From assembly GCA_041395245.1 (NCBI GenBank), contig JAWLAY010000011.1:124001-188000 (forward strand): DNA of 64,000 nt, read 5' to 3'. The DNA comes from Aquimonas sp041395245. GTDB lineage: Bacteria; Pseudomonadota; Gammaproteobacteria; Xanthomonadales; Xanthomonadaceae. The translations under genes and the position numbers were made by a program. This document shows positions 45,245 through 54,287 of the stretch, in pieces. Numbering within the stretch: the first letter of the stretch is position 1; each line of letters begins with the position of its first letter. Under the pieces are notes generated by a model. It saw only the letters and a program-made list of their open reading frames with translations. It had not been told where the DNA came from and did no database searches.

Positions 45245-47140
45245 TCACAAGGTCTGCGCTGCCATTTTCATCGTTACCGGTGCCGAGCGCCCATAGCTTG
45301 GATTCGACCACAACGAATACAGGTACTCGCCACGGGTCTGATCCTGCGGGCCGACACTGAATGGCCGCCCCGGTCCACCGGCACACATCGTGTTTTCATC
45401 TTCGATGCCCCGTTCCACGGCTTGATTGCGCAGGAACTCGATGTAGTCCCGGCTGGCAACCTGAAACTGCAGGCGCGCTTCGACCCGCACACCGGCCGGT
45501 GTGCCTTCGGGCAACGCGATCGAATAGCTGACCTGATCAAAATTCACCAGCCGATGCGCGCCTGACGGATCAGTTGGATAGCTGATGCCGACCGGCGCGA
45601 TTTCCGGGTTGTTGCCACCGGTAAAGCCCAGCGGCGGAATGCGGTTGTCCTTGGCGATGCAATTGTTGAGGGCGAAATGAAACATCTCGCGGCCTTGCGC
45701 GTCAGACGTCTTACAGGTGCTGGACGCGCTGTCCCAGATGCCCTGTTTGACCTCGTAAATCCGCGTCTGCGCGCTGCTGCTCAGCGCGCCCGTATTGGGA
45801 TCAAAAACGCCATCGCTCCACAGCAGGTTGTCGCTGGCGTCGAAGACGCGGATGTCCAACCACATCCGCCGCCCTTCCGAGTAGCCGGTGGGCAGCTTGT
45901 GGCCGCTCAGATTGGTCACTTTGACGTTGACGCTCAGCGTGTCGGCGACGCGGGAGCCGGTGACGTCAAGCGTTGCACTCTGCTCGGTCAGCATCTGCAG
46001 CGAACGTTGACTGGCCTGATCGAACGCAGTGCCCAGATTGAGATTGGGAAACTCGCCCTTGAGGATCTGCGGAATCCAGGTGTTGGCACCGGCAAAGTGA
46101 TGTTGCGGCAGATTGCCGTTGCGATTGGGGCCGCCCGCCGCCGCTTCAAAATGCACTTCGGGATCAGGATCGTAGGCATTCGGCATATGGCATTGCTGAC
46201 AGGGCTGGGCGGGTTCCACCGATGAGGTGGTGTGAACCACGCCATTTGCCTCGGCGCCATCGGCGAACAGCGCTTCACCGGCGAAGTCGCTGGCAAGCCA
46301 CTCCGAATAGGTCCGCTCGATGGGGAAAGCGATCCCGGTGTCGACACCGTTGTCGTCGATGAGCGTGCGCAGAATCTGCCCACCGACCGTTGGCGAACTC
46401 ACATTGTGGCAACTACCGCAATGTTCGCTTTGCGTATGGAATGCGGAAAACTTCCACGGGTGGGGCGGCTCGAAGGGCGCACCGAAATGTTGAATCGGGT
46501 AGCTGTAGGGACCGGCACGACAAGGCTCGTTCGCACCATTCGGGCAACTCTGATCGTCTAGCCAGAAATCGGCATTTTCGCGAATGCCGGGCTCGCCTTG
46601 TGGGCCCTGCGCCTGCATGCGATGGCAGGTGTGACAACCAATGCCCGCATAGTCGTTGTTGAACAACGAGGACTGATCGTGCGATCCCCGCAGGCGGCAA
46701 CCGTTGGCACCATCGATGATGCCGCCCGAACCATCCTTGCGCACCCGTCCGCCAAACCAGCCTTCTGGCGTGTGACAACGCAGACAGAACTCACCGATCC
46801 CTTCCAGACCAAGCGCCTCGCCGTCGGCATTGGCGACATCCAGTGCTGCCCAGAACAACGGATCGCGGCTCGAATTGGCCATCATGCTGCCCTGCCAACC
46901 GACCGCAGGGTAATAGGTTTCCAAGGCGCCGCCGCTGTGGCATCCGGCACAATTGCCTGAGCTCTGGATGTCGTGGACCAGGCCTGGCTGGGTGCCTCGT
47001 GGCGTGAAGTCGATCACGCCCTCGCCTGCCGCAAAGGCCGCCGCGCCGAGAACCAGCAGACCCACGCCTCCCACCCAGCGCCCGAAGCGCGTCAAAGGAC
47101 TTCGCCAAACCATGCGGCACCACATCTGCAAATCAGGCAC
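45245..47140 (-). CDS. Exported pentaheme c-type cytochrome
   Basis: 631 residues. A basic then hydrophobic N-terminus (about 12-38) is an export signal. Five CxxCH heme sites occur at about 64-68 (CAGCH), 119-123 (CLRCH), 169-173 (CHTCH), 241-245 (CGSCH) and 314-318 (CQQCH), all in the first half. The second half is beta-rich without heme motifs (KVTNLSGHKLPTGYSEGRR, often seen in such cytochromes). The start is uncertain: GTG 47140, ATG 47125 and ATG 47113 are all possible, and no strong ribosome site decides. Its electron partners are unknown; the downstream secreted protein is the obvious candidate. Confidence 0.85.
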   Translation of the reverse strand: MPDLQMWCRMVWRSPLTRFGRWVGGVGLLVLGAAAFAAGEGVIDFTPRGTQPGLVHDIQSSGNCAGCHSGGALETYYPAVGWQGSMMANSSRDPLFWAALDVANADGEALGLEGIGEFCLRCHTPEGWFGGRVRKDGSGGIIDGANGCRLRGSHDQSSLFNNDYAGIGCHTCHRMQAQGPQGEPGIRENADFWLDDQSCPNGANEPCRAGPYSYPIQHFGAPFEPPHPWKFSAFHTQSEHCGSCHNVSSPTVGGQILRTLIDDNGVDTGIAFPIERTYSEWLASDFAGEALFADGAEANGVVHTTSSVEPAQPCQQCHMPNAYDPDPEVHFEAAAGGPNRNGNLPQHHFAGANTWIPQILKGEFPNLNLGTAFDQASQRSLQMLTEQSATLDVTGSRVADTLSVNVKVTNLSGHKLPTGYSEGRRMWLDIRVFDASDNLLWSDGVFDPNTGALSSSAQTRIYEVKQGIWDSASSTCKTSDAQGREMFHFALNNCIAKDNRIPPLGFTGGNNPEIAPVGISYPTDPSGAHRLVNFDQVSYSIALPEGTPAGVRVEARLQFQVASRDYIEFLRNQAVERGIEDENTMCAGGPGRPFSVGPQDQTRGEYLYSLWSNPSYGRSAPVTMKMAAQTL

Positions 47141-47309
47141 TTAGCCTAGCGCCTAGGGGATTTGACGGCAAACCTCGTCGCCCGAATGGCGCACTCAGGT
47201 GCGCGAACTCGTCGTCAGCACGGACACCAAGGCTTTACAAAACAACCCGTTGCATGATGACTGCCGCACCGGGATCGACACGTCATGGCCCATTGCGACC
47301 GCCGTTTCG

Positions 47310-48107
47310 TTACGCCGTTGCACGTTCAGTGCGCGCAGGCGGGGCCGACAGAGCGATCTGCTCATCCTGACGCAACACATGGAACCCCGTGGCACGCATG
47401 GCCTCGCCTGCGGCCTCACTGCCATAGTGGTAAAGGCGCAGGCGCGAGTCCCACTCGCGCGGATACTCGCGCAACACATCATCCAGTCCGGTGTGCGAAG
47501 GATTGCCTTGCAGACCGCAGTCGTGCAGCAGAAGCTCACTGCTGTATTCCCGCAGTACCTCTGGAATCGGACGGGTGTCGCCACTGAACACAAAGCTGCC
47601 TCGCAGGGCCAATCCAAACGCCGTATTCGGCGCGTGGTGACGCGCTGCAAACACCTCGAAATGCAGGCCCTGGTGCCAGAATCCCTGCGAAACCGGAACC
47701 ACCGCGAACGCGTCCCAGAAGTTGGCGCCGCCCTCGGCCAGCACACTGGGGTAATCCGCCAAGCGGGACTGCAGAATCGGGATCAGCGCGGCAGGCAGAA
47801 ACAGACGACAGCGACCGCGCCGCTCGGGATCGAAATACAACTGGAAGAACAAGCGCTCCATGCCGCCAATGTGGTCGAGATGGGCATGGGTGATGAACAG
47901 CGCGTTCGGAGGCTGACCATACGCATCGAGATACCGTGTCAACGCCTCGGTGCCGCAATCGATCATCAGCACCGGCTCGTCGTCGCACTCCAGCACCGCC
48001 GAGGCCGAACCCAGTTCGACCGCCGCACTGCTGCCAACCCCCAACATGCGCAGGCGCCAATCGCCGCCAGCGGGATGGCTTTGGTTGACCGGTGCGGCAG
48101 CACTCAT
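47310..48107 (-). CDS. Metallo-beta-lactamase fold hydrolase
   Basis: 265 residues. The metal-binding motif THAHLDHIGGME near residue 72, the later His in ARHHAPN and the Asp in FSGDTRPIP identify the superfamily, in an RNase Z-like arrangement. It has no signal peptide and is cytosolic. The start overlaps the ilvA stop by ATGA. Substrate cannot be assigned from the sequence. Confidence 0.85.
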   Translation of the reverse strand: MSAAAPVNQSHPAGGDWRLRMLGVGSSAAVELGSASAVLECDDEPVLMIDCGTEALTRYLDAYGQPPNALFITHAHLDHIGGMERLFFQLYFDPERRGRCRLFLPAALIPILQSRLADYPSVLAEGGANFWDAFAVVPVSQGFWHQGLHFEVFAARHHAPNTAFGLALRGSFVFSGDTRPIPEVLREYSSELLLHDCGLQGNPSHTGLDDVLREYPREWDSRLRLYHYGSEAAGEAMRATGFHVLRQDEQIALSAPPARTERATA

Positions 48108-49678
48108 GACTGCGCCGCTAGCAGCAAGCGGTAGGCGGGATTGGCGGTTTCCTCGCTATGCGGATAACCGAGACCATCCAGAAATGCCTCGAACTGCGAC
48201 TGATCGGACGCGGGAACCTGCAATCCCACCAGAATGCGTCCGTAATCCGCGCCGTGATTGCGGTAGTTGAACAGGCTGATGTTCCAGTCGGGATGCATGG
48301 CGGCAAGAAACTTCATCAAGGCACCCGGACGCTCGGGAAAATCGAAGCGGAACAGGCGCTCATCCAAGGCCAGGGCAGACTTGCCGCCGATCATGTGCCG
48401 CAGATGCAGCTTGGCCAGCTCGTCGTGGGTGAGATCGAGCGTGGCAAATCCCTCATTGGAAAACTCGCGTGCGATCCGAACGCTTTCATCGGCCTGCCCA
48501 CTGGTCTGCAGTCCGACGAAGATATGCGCCGAACTGGCATCACTGATGCGGTAGTTGAACTCGGTAATGCTGCGGCCGCCGAGCAGACCGCAGAAACGTC
48601 GAAAACTACCGCGCTCTTCAGGAATCGTCACCGCCAGCAGCGCCTCGCGCTGTTCGCCGGTCTCCGCACGCTCGGCGACGAATCGCATGCGGTCGAAGTT
48701 CAGATTGGCGCCGGAGGTGATCGCCACCAGCGTCTCGCCAGCGTGACCGCCCCGCGCCGCATAGGCCTTCAATCCCGCCACCGACAGGGCACCTGCCGGC
48801 TCCAGCAGGCTGCGCGTATCGGCGAACACGTCCTTGATGGCCGCGCACAGGGCGTCGGTGTCCACGCAAATCACTTCATCCAGCAAGGCCCGGCACAAAC
48901 GGAAGGTTTCATCGCCGACACGCTTGACCGCAGTGCCGTCGGAAAACAGCCCGACATCGAGCAGATTGACCACCTCGCCGGCCGAGATCGACTGTGCCAT
49001 GGCGCAGGAATCCTGCGTTTGCACGCCGATCACCCGCACCTCGGGTCGCACCGACTTGATGTAGGCCGCGACACCGGCGGCCAGGCCGCCGCCACCAATC
49101 GGCACAAACACCGCATGCAGTGCGTTGGTGTGCTGGCGCAGGATCTCCATGCCGACCGTGCCCTGTCCGGCAATCACCTCCGGATCATCGAACGGGTGCA
49201 CGAAGGTGTAGCCCTCGCTCGCCAGCAATTGCTGCGCATGCGCGTAGGCATCACTATATGAATCGCCATGCAGCACCACTTCGACCGCCTCGCCGCCATG
49301 ACTGCGGACCGCATCGATCTTCATTTGGGGCGTGGTCACCGGCATCACGATCACCGCGCGACAGCCCAAACGTCGCGCCGCCAGCGCCACGCCCTGCGCG
49401 TGGTTGCCCGCCGAGGCCGCCAACACGCCGCAAGCCCGCTGCGCCGCATCGAGGCCAACCATCTTGTTGTAAGCGCCGCGCAGCTTGAACGAAAACACCG
49501 GCTGGTTGTCCTCGCGCTTCAGCAACACCTTTGCCTGGCAGCGACTGGACAGACGCGGTGCGAATTCCAACTCGGTCTCACGCGCTACGTCGTAGACCCG
49601 CGAACGCAGAATCCGGCGCAGATAGTCATCCACAACCGACAGATCAGGGGACGCATTCAACGACTTAGGGCTGTTCAC
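48104..49678 (-). CDS. ilvA: Threonine ammonia-lyase, biosynthetic
   Basis: 524 residues, the long form with two C-terminal ACT-like domains (about 340-420 and 430-515). The PLP Lys is in PVFSFKLRGAYNKM and the phosphate loop in PIGGGGLAAGV. It deaminates threonine to 2-oxobutyrate, the first step to isoleucine, and the regulatory domains should allow feedback inhibition by isoleucine. No other ilv gene is in the window. It is coupled to the downstream hydrolase gene. Confidence 0.96.
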   Translation of the reverse strand: MNSPKSLNASPDLSVVDDYLRRILRSRVYDVARETELEFAPRLSSRCQAKVLLKREDNQPVFSFKLRGAYNKMVGLDAAQRACGVLAASAGNHAQGVALAARRLGCRAVIVMPVTTPQMKIDAVRSHGGEAVEVVLHGDSYSDAYAHAQQLLASEGYTFVHPFDDPEVIAGQGTVGMEILRQHTNALHAVFVPIGGGGLAAGVAAYIKSVRPEVRVIGVQTQDSCAMAQSISAGEVVNLLDVGLFSDGTAVKRVGDETFRLCRALLDEVICVDTDALCAAIKDVFADTRSLLEPAGALSVAGLKAYAARGGHAGETLVAITSGANLNFDRMRFVAERAETGEQREALLAVTIPEERGSFRRFCGLLGGRSITEFNYRISDASSAHIFVGLQTSGQADESVRIAREFSNEGFATLDLTHDELAKLHLRHMIGGKSALALDERLFRFDFPERPGALMKFLAAMHPDWNISLFNYRNHGADYGRILVGLQVPASDQSQFEAFLDGLGYPHSEETANPAYRLLLAAQS

Positions 49679-49876
49679 GGACTACCTGCATGACGAAGGG
49701 CGGCAACGCGCTGACCGCAGCGCATCGTGTGGCCGAATCATAGGGGCTTGGCCGGATGCTGTGCGCGGCCGGATTGGCTCAACGACGGATTGGCGCGAGC
49801 CCGCGCCCAACGCCACTGGCAAAAGTCGCCCATCAATGATGCACTGCGCGCCTCTCTCTTCCGAACGAGCATCGTC

Positions 49877-52303
49877 GTGGCCTGGATTCGTCGTCTGTTG
49901 CTGTTGGCTGTTATCGGTCTCGTCCTGCTGGCGGGTGGCGCGTGGTGGGCCTTGCGCGAAAGTCTGCCGGTTCTGGATGGACAGCAGCCCCTGCACGGTC
50001 TGCAGGCGGACGCTCGCATCGAACGCGATGAACTGGGCACGGCAACGATCCGCGCGGCCAGCCGACAGGACGCACTGAGGTCGCTGGGATTTGTCCACGC
50101 GCAGGAGCGCTTTTTCGAAATGGATCTGCTGCGGCGCTCCGCGGCGGGCGAACTGAGCAGCGTGTTCGGCCCCGTGGCACTGCCCCGGGATCGCGCCAAT
50201 CGGCTGCACCGGATGCGCCACCGCGCGCAGCAAGCGGTCAAAGACTTGTCGACCGACGATCAAGCCGCACTCGCCGCCTATGCCGACGGCGTGAATGCGG
50301 GACTTGCGGCGCTGCAGACGCGGCCATGGGCCTACTGGTTGTTGCGTCACCAGCCCGGCGAATGGAAGGCGGAAGACAGTCTGTTGGCCGGTTTCGCGAT
50401 GTTCTTCGATCTGCAGGACAGCCAGAACCGCCGCGAGCTGGCCTGGCTGCAGATGCGCGAACACCTTCCGTCCGAGGTCGTGAATCTGCTGGCGGCCGAT
50501 GGCAGCGAGTGGGACGCGCCGCTGATGGGTGATGCGCGCGCCGCACTGAGCGCCGAGCAGATTCGCGCCGCGTTCAAGTCACCCTTCAAGCCCTGGCAAG
50601 CGACACCGGCGTCGCTTGAAACGCAGGATGCGCCAGTGCAGTCAGATACCCACTCGCCCGCAGCGGAAGTGGACCAAGATGCCGCTCCCGTCGGTAGCAA
50701 CAACTTCGCGGTCGCGGGCGGTTTGACCGCCGATGGGCGCGCCATCGTGGCCGACGACATGCACCTCGGTCTGCGCGCGCCGAACATCTGGTTTCGCACC
50801 CGTTTGATCTATCCCGACGCCGACGCGCCGGACGGACAGGTCGATGCCACGGGCGTCTCGTTACCCGGCGTCCCGACGCTCGTGGTCGGCAGCAATCGTC
50901 ACATCGCCTGGGGCTTCACCAACAGTTATGGCGACTGGGCGGACTGGGTGCTGGTGGAATGGCTGGATACGGCACATACGCGCTACCGAACCGCCGACGG
51001 TGAAGCGCACGTCGAAAGTGTAGAAGAATGCCTCGATACGCACGGCGGCAACCCGGAGATCCTGAGCATCCGCGAAACCCGTTGGGGCCCAATCTTGCAC
51101 GATCTCGACGACACGCACAGCCTCGCGCTGCGCTGGACTGCCCACCAGCCGGGGGCCATCAATCTCGACCTCGGCCGTCTGCTGAGTGCCGACAGCATCG
51201 ACACGGCGCTCGACATCGCGCATTCGGCAGGCGTGCCTGCGCAAAATCTGCTGGTGGGTGATCGCCACGGCGACATCGCCTGGACGCTGATCGGTCGCAT
51301 CCCGCGCCGAATCGGCGACTGCGATCCGAAAGCGCCGCTGGTTCCTGCACGCGGTTGCGACTGGGATGGATGGATCGCACCGGGCGCCACACCGAGCGTC
51401 GTTCGACCTGCGAATCAACGTCTTTGGACCGCGAACTCGCGCGTCGCCGACGCCGAGGCGCTCGCCCTGATCGGCGATGGCGGCTATGACCTCGGCGCAC
51501 GGCAACGTCAGATTCGCGACGACCTGCAGGCTTCCGCGCGCTTCAGCGAGCCCGACTTATTGGCAATCCAGCTCGATGATCGCGCCCTCTTCCTGCAGCG
51601 CTGGTGGGATCTGTACGAGAAAACGCTGGCCGCCTCGAACGATCCCGCGCTCGTGCCACTGCGCGGCTTGCAGGCCCGATGGGATGGTCGCGCCTCGGCC
51701 GAGTCGGTGAGCTACCGACTGGCACGCGGACTGCGCAGCATCGTGCTGGAACGGGTGACTGAACACCTTCTGCTGCCGGTTCGCGAAGCCATGGGCGAAC
51801 GCTTCATGACTCCCAAGTTGAGTCAGCTCGAAGCGATACTCTGGCCCGCCATCGAAAACGAGATTCCGGAGCTGCTGCCCGCCGACTACGCAGAATGGCA
51901 GGCATTCCTGCAGGCCAGCCTGCTCGAACTGCAGTCCCAGCTGCAGGCCGTGCCGGGCGATCTGGGTGATCGAAGCTGGGGTGAAAAGAACGCCACCCAG
52001 ATCTGCCATCCGCTGGCCATGGCCCTGCCTGCCCTGCTGGCGGAACCGCTGTGCATGCCAGGCGAACCCCAAGGTGGCGACAGCAACATGCCGCGCGTGG
52101 CGGCTCCGGGCTTCGGTGCCAGTCAGCGCATGGTCGTCGCACCGGGCCACGAAGCGGACGGACTGTTTCATATGCCGGGCGGCCAGAGCGGGCATCCCCT
52201 GTCGCCATTCTGGGGTGCGGGACACAACGACTGGATGCAGGGCAAGCCATCGCCGTTCCTGCCCGGTGAAACCCGCCACACCCTGATCCTTAACGCCGAT
52301 TGA
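49877..52303 (+). CDS. Penicillin acylase family N-terminal nucleophile hydrolase
   Basis: 808 residues from the GTG at 49877, which puts a membrane or signal segment at residues 3-25 directly at the start; the open frame to 49727 is less plausible. The autocleavage nucleophile is Ser274 in VGSNNFAVAGG. The beta-subunit blocks IVADDMHLGLRAPNIWF and HIAWGFTNSYGDW follow. The precursor should split into an alpha chain, spacer and beta chain in the periplasm. Family members hydrolyse amides such as acyl-homoserine lactones, penicillins or aculeacin; the substrate here is unknown. Confidence 0.9.
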   Translation: MAWIRRLLLLAVIGLVLLAGGAWWALRESLPVLDGQQPLHGLQADARIERDELGTATIRAASRQDALRSLGFVHAQERFFEMDLLRRSAAGELSSVFGPVALPRDRANRLHRMRHRAQQAVKDLSTDDQAALAAYADGVNAGLAALQTRPWAYWLLRHQPGEWKAEDSLLAGFAMFFDLQDSQNRRELAWLQMREHLPSEVVNLLAADGSEWDAPLMGDARAALSAEQIRAAFKSPFKPWQATPASLETQDAPVQSDTHSPAAEVDQDAAPVGSNNFAVAGGLTADGRAIVADDMHLGLRAPNIWFRTRLIYPDADAPDGQVDATGVSLPGVPTLVVGSNRHIAWGFTNSYGDWADWVLVEWLDTAHTRYRTADGEAHVESVEECLDTHGGNPEILSIRETRWGPILHDLDDTHSLALRWTAHQPGAINLDLGRLLSADSIDTALDIAHSAGVPAQNLLVGDRHGDIAWTLIGRIPRRIGDCDPKAPLVPARGCDWDGWIAPGATPSVVRPANQRLWTANSRVADAEALALIGDGGYDLGARQRQIRDDLQASARFSEPDLLAIQLDDRALFLQRWWDLYEKTLAASNDPALVPLRGLQARWDGRASAESVSYRLARGLRSIVLERVTEHLLLPVREAMGERFMTPKLSQLEAILWPAIENEIPELLPADYAEWQAFLQASLLELQSQLQAVPGDLGDRSWGEKNATQICHPLAMALPALLAEPLCMPGEPQGGDSNMPRVAAPGFGASQRMVVAPGHEADGLFHMPGGQSGHPLSPFWGAGHNDWMQGKPSPFLPGETRHTLILNAD

Positions 52304-52411
52304 GATATTTTCGATTCCCCGCGAATCCTTTTGCCTTCCTGCCCACTCTTGCAGACATTGAATTGATCGCCATGGCTTGCCGACCAGGCCATGGCGTCGA
52401 ATCACACGGAA

Positions 52412-52421
52412 TGTGTTACCC
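52412..52421 (+). promoter_or_regulatory. Possible ECF promoter element before the sigma factor gene
   Basis: TGTGTTACCC lies 28 bases before the sigma gene start and resembles TGTATCACCC before the precursor gene (8 of 10 identical). It could be the -35 of an autoregulated ECF promoter. Confidence 0.35.
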
Positions 52422-52449
52422 CACCACCTGACCTGCACAGGAACGGACG

Positions 52450-52980
52450 ATGACCGAGCCAGCGACCTGCCACCCCTTGCATCCGCTGCTTTGTGCCGCG
52501 CGCCAGGGCGATGCCGAGGCACTGAACCGCTTGCTGGCGCGCAGCCGGTCCCAGGTCATCCGCTACGCCGAACGGCATTGCGCCGTCAACGATGTCGAGG
52601 ACGCGGTACAGGAAACTCTGATCCTCACTGCGCGCTATCTGAATGCATTGCGGGTTCTGGAAGCGTTCAACGGCTGGCTGTTCCGCATCGTCAAACGCGA
52701 GTGTGATCGTCTGAAGCGTGCCGTGCGGATGAACGTCTACGACTATGCGCCGGACCTACCCATGCCCGAACCGGTGCTGCAGTCGGCCAACGAACTGCGC
52801 CGCGACCTGACGACGGCGCTACAGTCGCTGCCGCCGCACTATCTGGAAGTGCTGCTGATGCGCGACGCGGAAGAACTGACCATCGAAGAAATGGCGGAGC
52901 GTCTGGGTCTGCAGCGTGCAGCGGTCAAGTCTCGCCTGCACCGCGCCAGAGCGATGGTGCGCGAGTACCTCAAACCCTGA
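52450..52980 (+). CDS. ECF-type RNA polymerase sigma factor
   Basis: 176 residues. Region 2 (about 15-85) includes HCAVNDVEDAVQETLILTARYL and FNGWLFRIVKRECDRLKR. Region 4 (about 115-172) has LPPHYLEVLLMRDAEELTIEEMAERLGLQRAAVKSRLHRARAMV. No region 1 or 3 is present, so it is an ECF factor. The modified-peptide precursor gene begins 88 bases downstream, with its MNIO and partner next, so it most likely drives that operon. No anti-sigma gene is adjacent, so how it is controlled (metal sensing or other stress) is open. Confidence 0.9.
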   Translation: MTEPATCHPLHPLLCAARQGDAEALNRLLARSRSQVIRYAERHCAVNDVEDAVQETLILTARYLNALRVLEAFNGWLFRIVKRECDRLKRAVRMNVYDYAPDLPMPEPVLQSANELRRDLTTALQSLPPHYLEVLLMRDAEELTIEEMAERLGLQRAAVKSRLHRARAMVREYLKP

Positions 52981-53016
52981 CGCGTTCCTCACTGAGTTGC
53001 GGGTATTACCGCAACC

Positions 53017-53026
53017 TGTATCACCC
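53017..53026 (+). promoter_or_regulatory. Possible ECF promoter element before the precursor gene
   Basis: TGTATCACCC lies 42 bases before the precursor ATG, a suitable -35 distance for a transcript with a short leader. It matches the element upstream of the sigma gene at 8 of 10 positions. Confidence 0.35.
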
Positions 53027-53068
53027 GTTTCACCCCGCGGCTTAGCCGCACCTACAAGGAGCACTGCA

Positions 53069-53386
53069 ATGAGCAACAACACGTTGAATCTGGCAATGGG
53101 CGCGATGCTGGTCGGTGGCCTGGCTCTGGTCTCCGGCAATGCCGCTCAGGCCTTCCAGTTGACCGACATGCACAGCGGCTACCAGCTGGTTGGCGACGAA
53201 GCCGACAAGAGCAAGGAAGGTTCCTGCGGCGAGGGCAAGTGCGGCGGCGCCAAGGCCGAAGAAGACAAGAGCGCCGAAGGCTCCTGCGGCGGTGACAAGT
53301 CCAAGGAAGGCAGCTGCGGTGAAGGCAAGTGCGGCGGCGAAGCCAAGAAAGAAGGCGAAGGCAGCTGCGGCGGCAACGCGGTTTGA
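53069..53386 (+). CDS. Bufferin/HvfA-type ribosomal peptide metallophore precursor
   Basis: 105 residues. Residues 1-28 are a signal peptide (MSNNTLNLAMGAMLVGG, cleavage near AQA-FQ). The mature part is Lys/Glu/Gly-rich with six Cys, at 53, 58, 73, 83, 88 and 100, each within an EG(S/K)CG motif. EGSCGEGKCGG occurs twice and EGSCGG twice. EGKCG motifs are the modification sites of HvfA-like peptides, whose Cys are oxidised by an MNIO enzyme and then bind copper. The ATG has an AAGGAG site. The MNIO gene follows 49 bases later. Metal identity and exact chemistry are inferred from the family. Confidence 0.9.
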   Translation: MSNNTLNLAMGAMLVGGLALVSGNAAQAFQLTDMHSGYQLVGDEADKSKEGSCGEGKCGGAKAEEDKSAEGSCGGDKSKEGSCGEGKCGGEAKKEGEGSCGGNAV

Positions 53387-53435
53387 TGATTCGGGTGGCG
53401 TTGCGCGGTGCGCAGCGCCACCTGTCCTCGATGCC

Positions 53436-54287
53436 ATGACCATGATGATGGATCGCTCCTGCTGCGGCCTTGGCTTGCGGCGTGCCTTGCTCGAATCCCT
53501 TTGCGAGCAACGCCCGTCGGCCATCGGCTTTCTGGAACTGGCACCGGAAAACTGGATCGGCGTCGGCGGCAAACGGGCCAAAGCGCTTGCGCAACTCCGC
53601 GAACAGTATCCGATTCATTGCCATGGGCTTTCGCTGTCCATCGGTGGCCCGGAACCCTTCGACCCCGGGTACCTGCGGCGTCTGCGGGACTTTCTCGACC
53701 GCCTGGACACACCGCTCTACAGCGACCATTTGAGCTTCTGCAGCGACGATGGCCAGCTCTACGATCTGTTGCCACTGCCTTTCACCGACGAGGCGGTGCG
53801 CCACGTCGCGGCGCGCGTGCAACAGGTGCAGGATGCATTGCAGCGCCGAATTGCGCTGGAAAATGTCTCCTACTACGCCGCGCCATATCAGGCCATGAGC
53901 GAGATCGATTTCGTCAATGCGGTGCTGCGCGAAGCCGACTGCGACCTGCTGCTGGATGTCAACAACATCCACGTCAACAGCATCAATCACGGCTACGACG
54001 CCAGCGCATTTCTACACGCTCTCCCCGCCGCGCGAGTGCGCGGCATTCATGTCGCGGGTCACTACGTCGAAGCGCCCGATCTGCTCATCGACACCCACGG
54101 TGCAGACGTGATCGACCCGGTCTGGAATCTGCTGCGCCTGGCCTACGACTACTGCGGCCTGCATCCAACGGTGCTTGAGCGCGATTTCAATCTGCCGCCG
54201 CTGGGACAGTTGCTGCAGGAAGTCGATCAGATCGCTCAATGCCAGCAAGCTCACATCGCCGGAAGCCCCCATGCGCGCTGCGCCTGA
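53436..54287 (+). CDS. Multinuclear non-heme iron oxidase (DUF692, BufB/HvfB/MbnB family)
   Basis: 283 residues from ATG 53436; the frame is open further up but overlaps the precursor gene. It is a TIM-barrel of the DUF692 family. Likely iron ligands are visible as His63 (CHGLSLSIGG), His98 (SDHLSF), Glu142 (ALENVSYY), Asp174 (LLDVNNIHVNS), His209 (GIHVAGHY), Asp219/His221 (IDTHGADV) and Glu248 (VLERDFNLP). Such enzymes oxidise peptide Cys with oxygen to thiooxazole or oxazolone-thioamide groups. The partner gene overlaps its last 17 bases. The substrate is clearly the adjacent precursor. Confidence 0.93.
   Translation: MTMMMDRSCCGLGLRRALLESLCEQRPSAIGFLELAPENWIGVGGKRAKALAQLREQYPIHCHGLSLSIGGPEPFDPGYLRRLRDFLDRLDTPLYSDHLSFCSDDGQLYDLLPLPFTDEAVRHVAARVQQVQDALQRRIALENVSYYAAPYQAMSEIDFVNAVLREADCDLLLDVNNIHVNSINHGYDASAFLHALPAARVRGIHVAGHYVEAPDLLIDTHGADVIDPVWNLLRLAYDYCGLHPTVLERDFNLPPLGQLLQEVDQIAQCQQAHIAGSPHARCA

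Noticed and set aside
49727..49876. Longer start for the penicillin acylase gene
   Set aside because: The extra 50 residues place charged sequence before the signal segment and run through the divergent promoter region. The GTG at 49877 puts the signal at the N-terminus.
53190..53435. N-terminal extension of the MNIO frame across the precursor gene
   Set aside because: The extra 82 codons are Ala/Lys-rich read-through of the precursor in another frame. DUF692 similarity starts at the ATG cluster at 53436.
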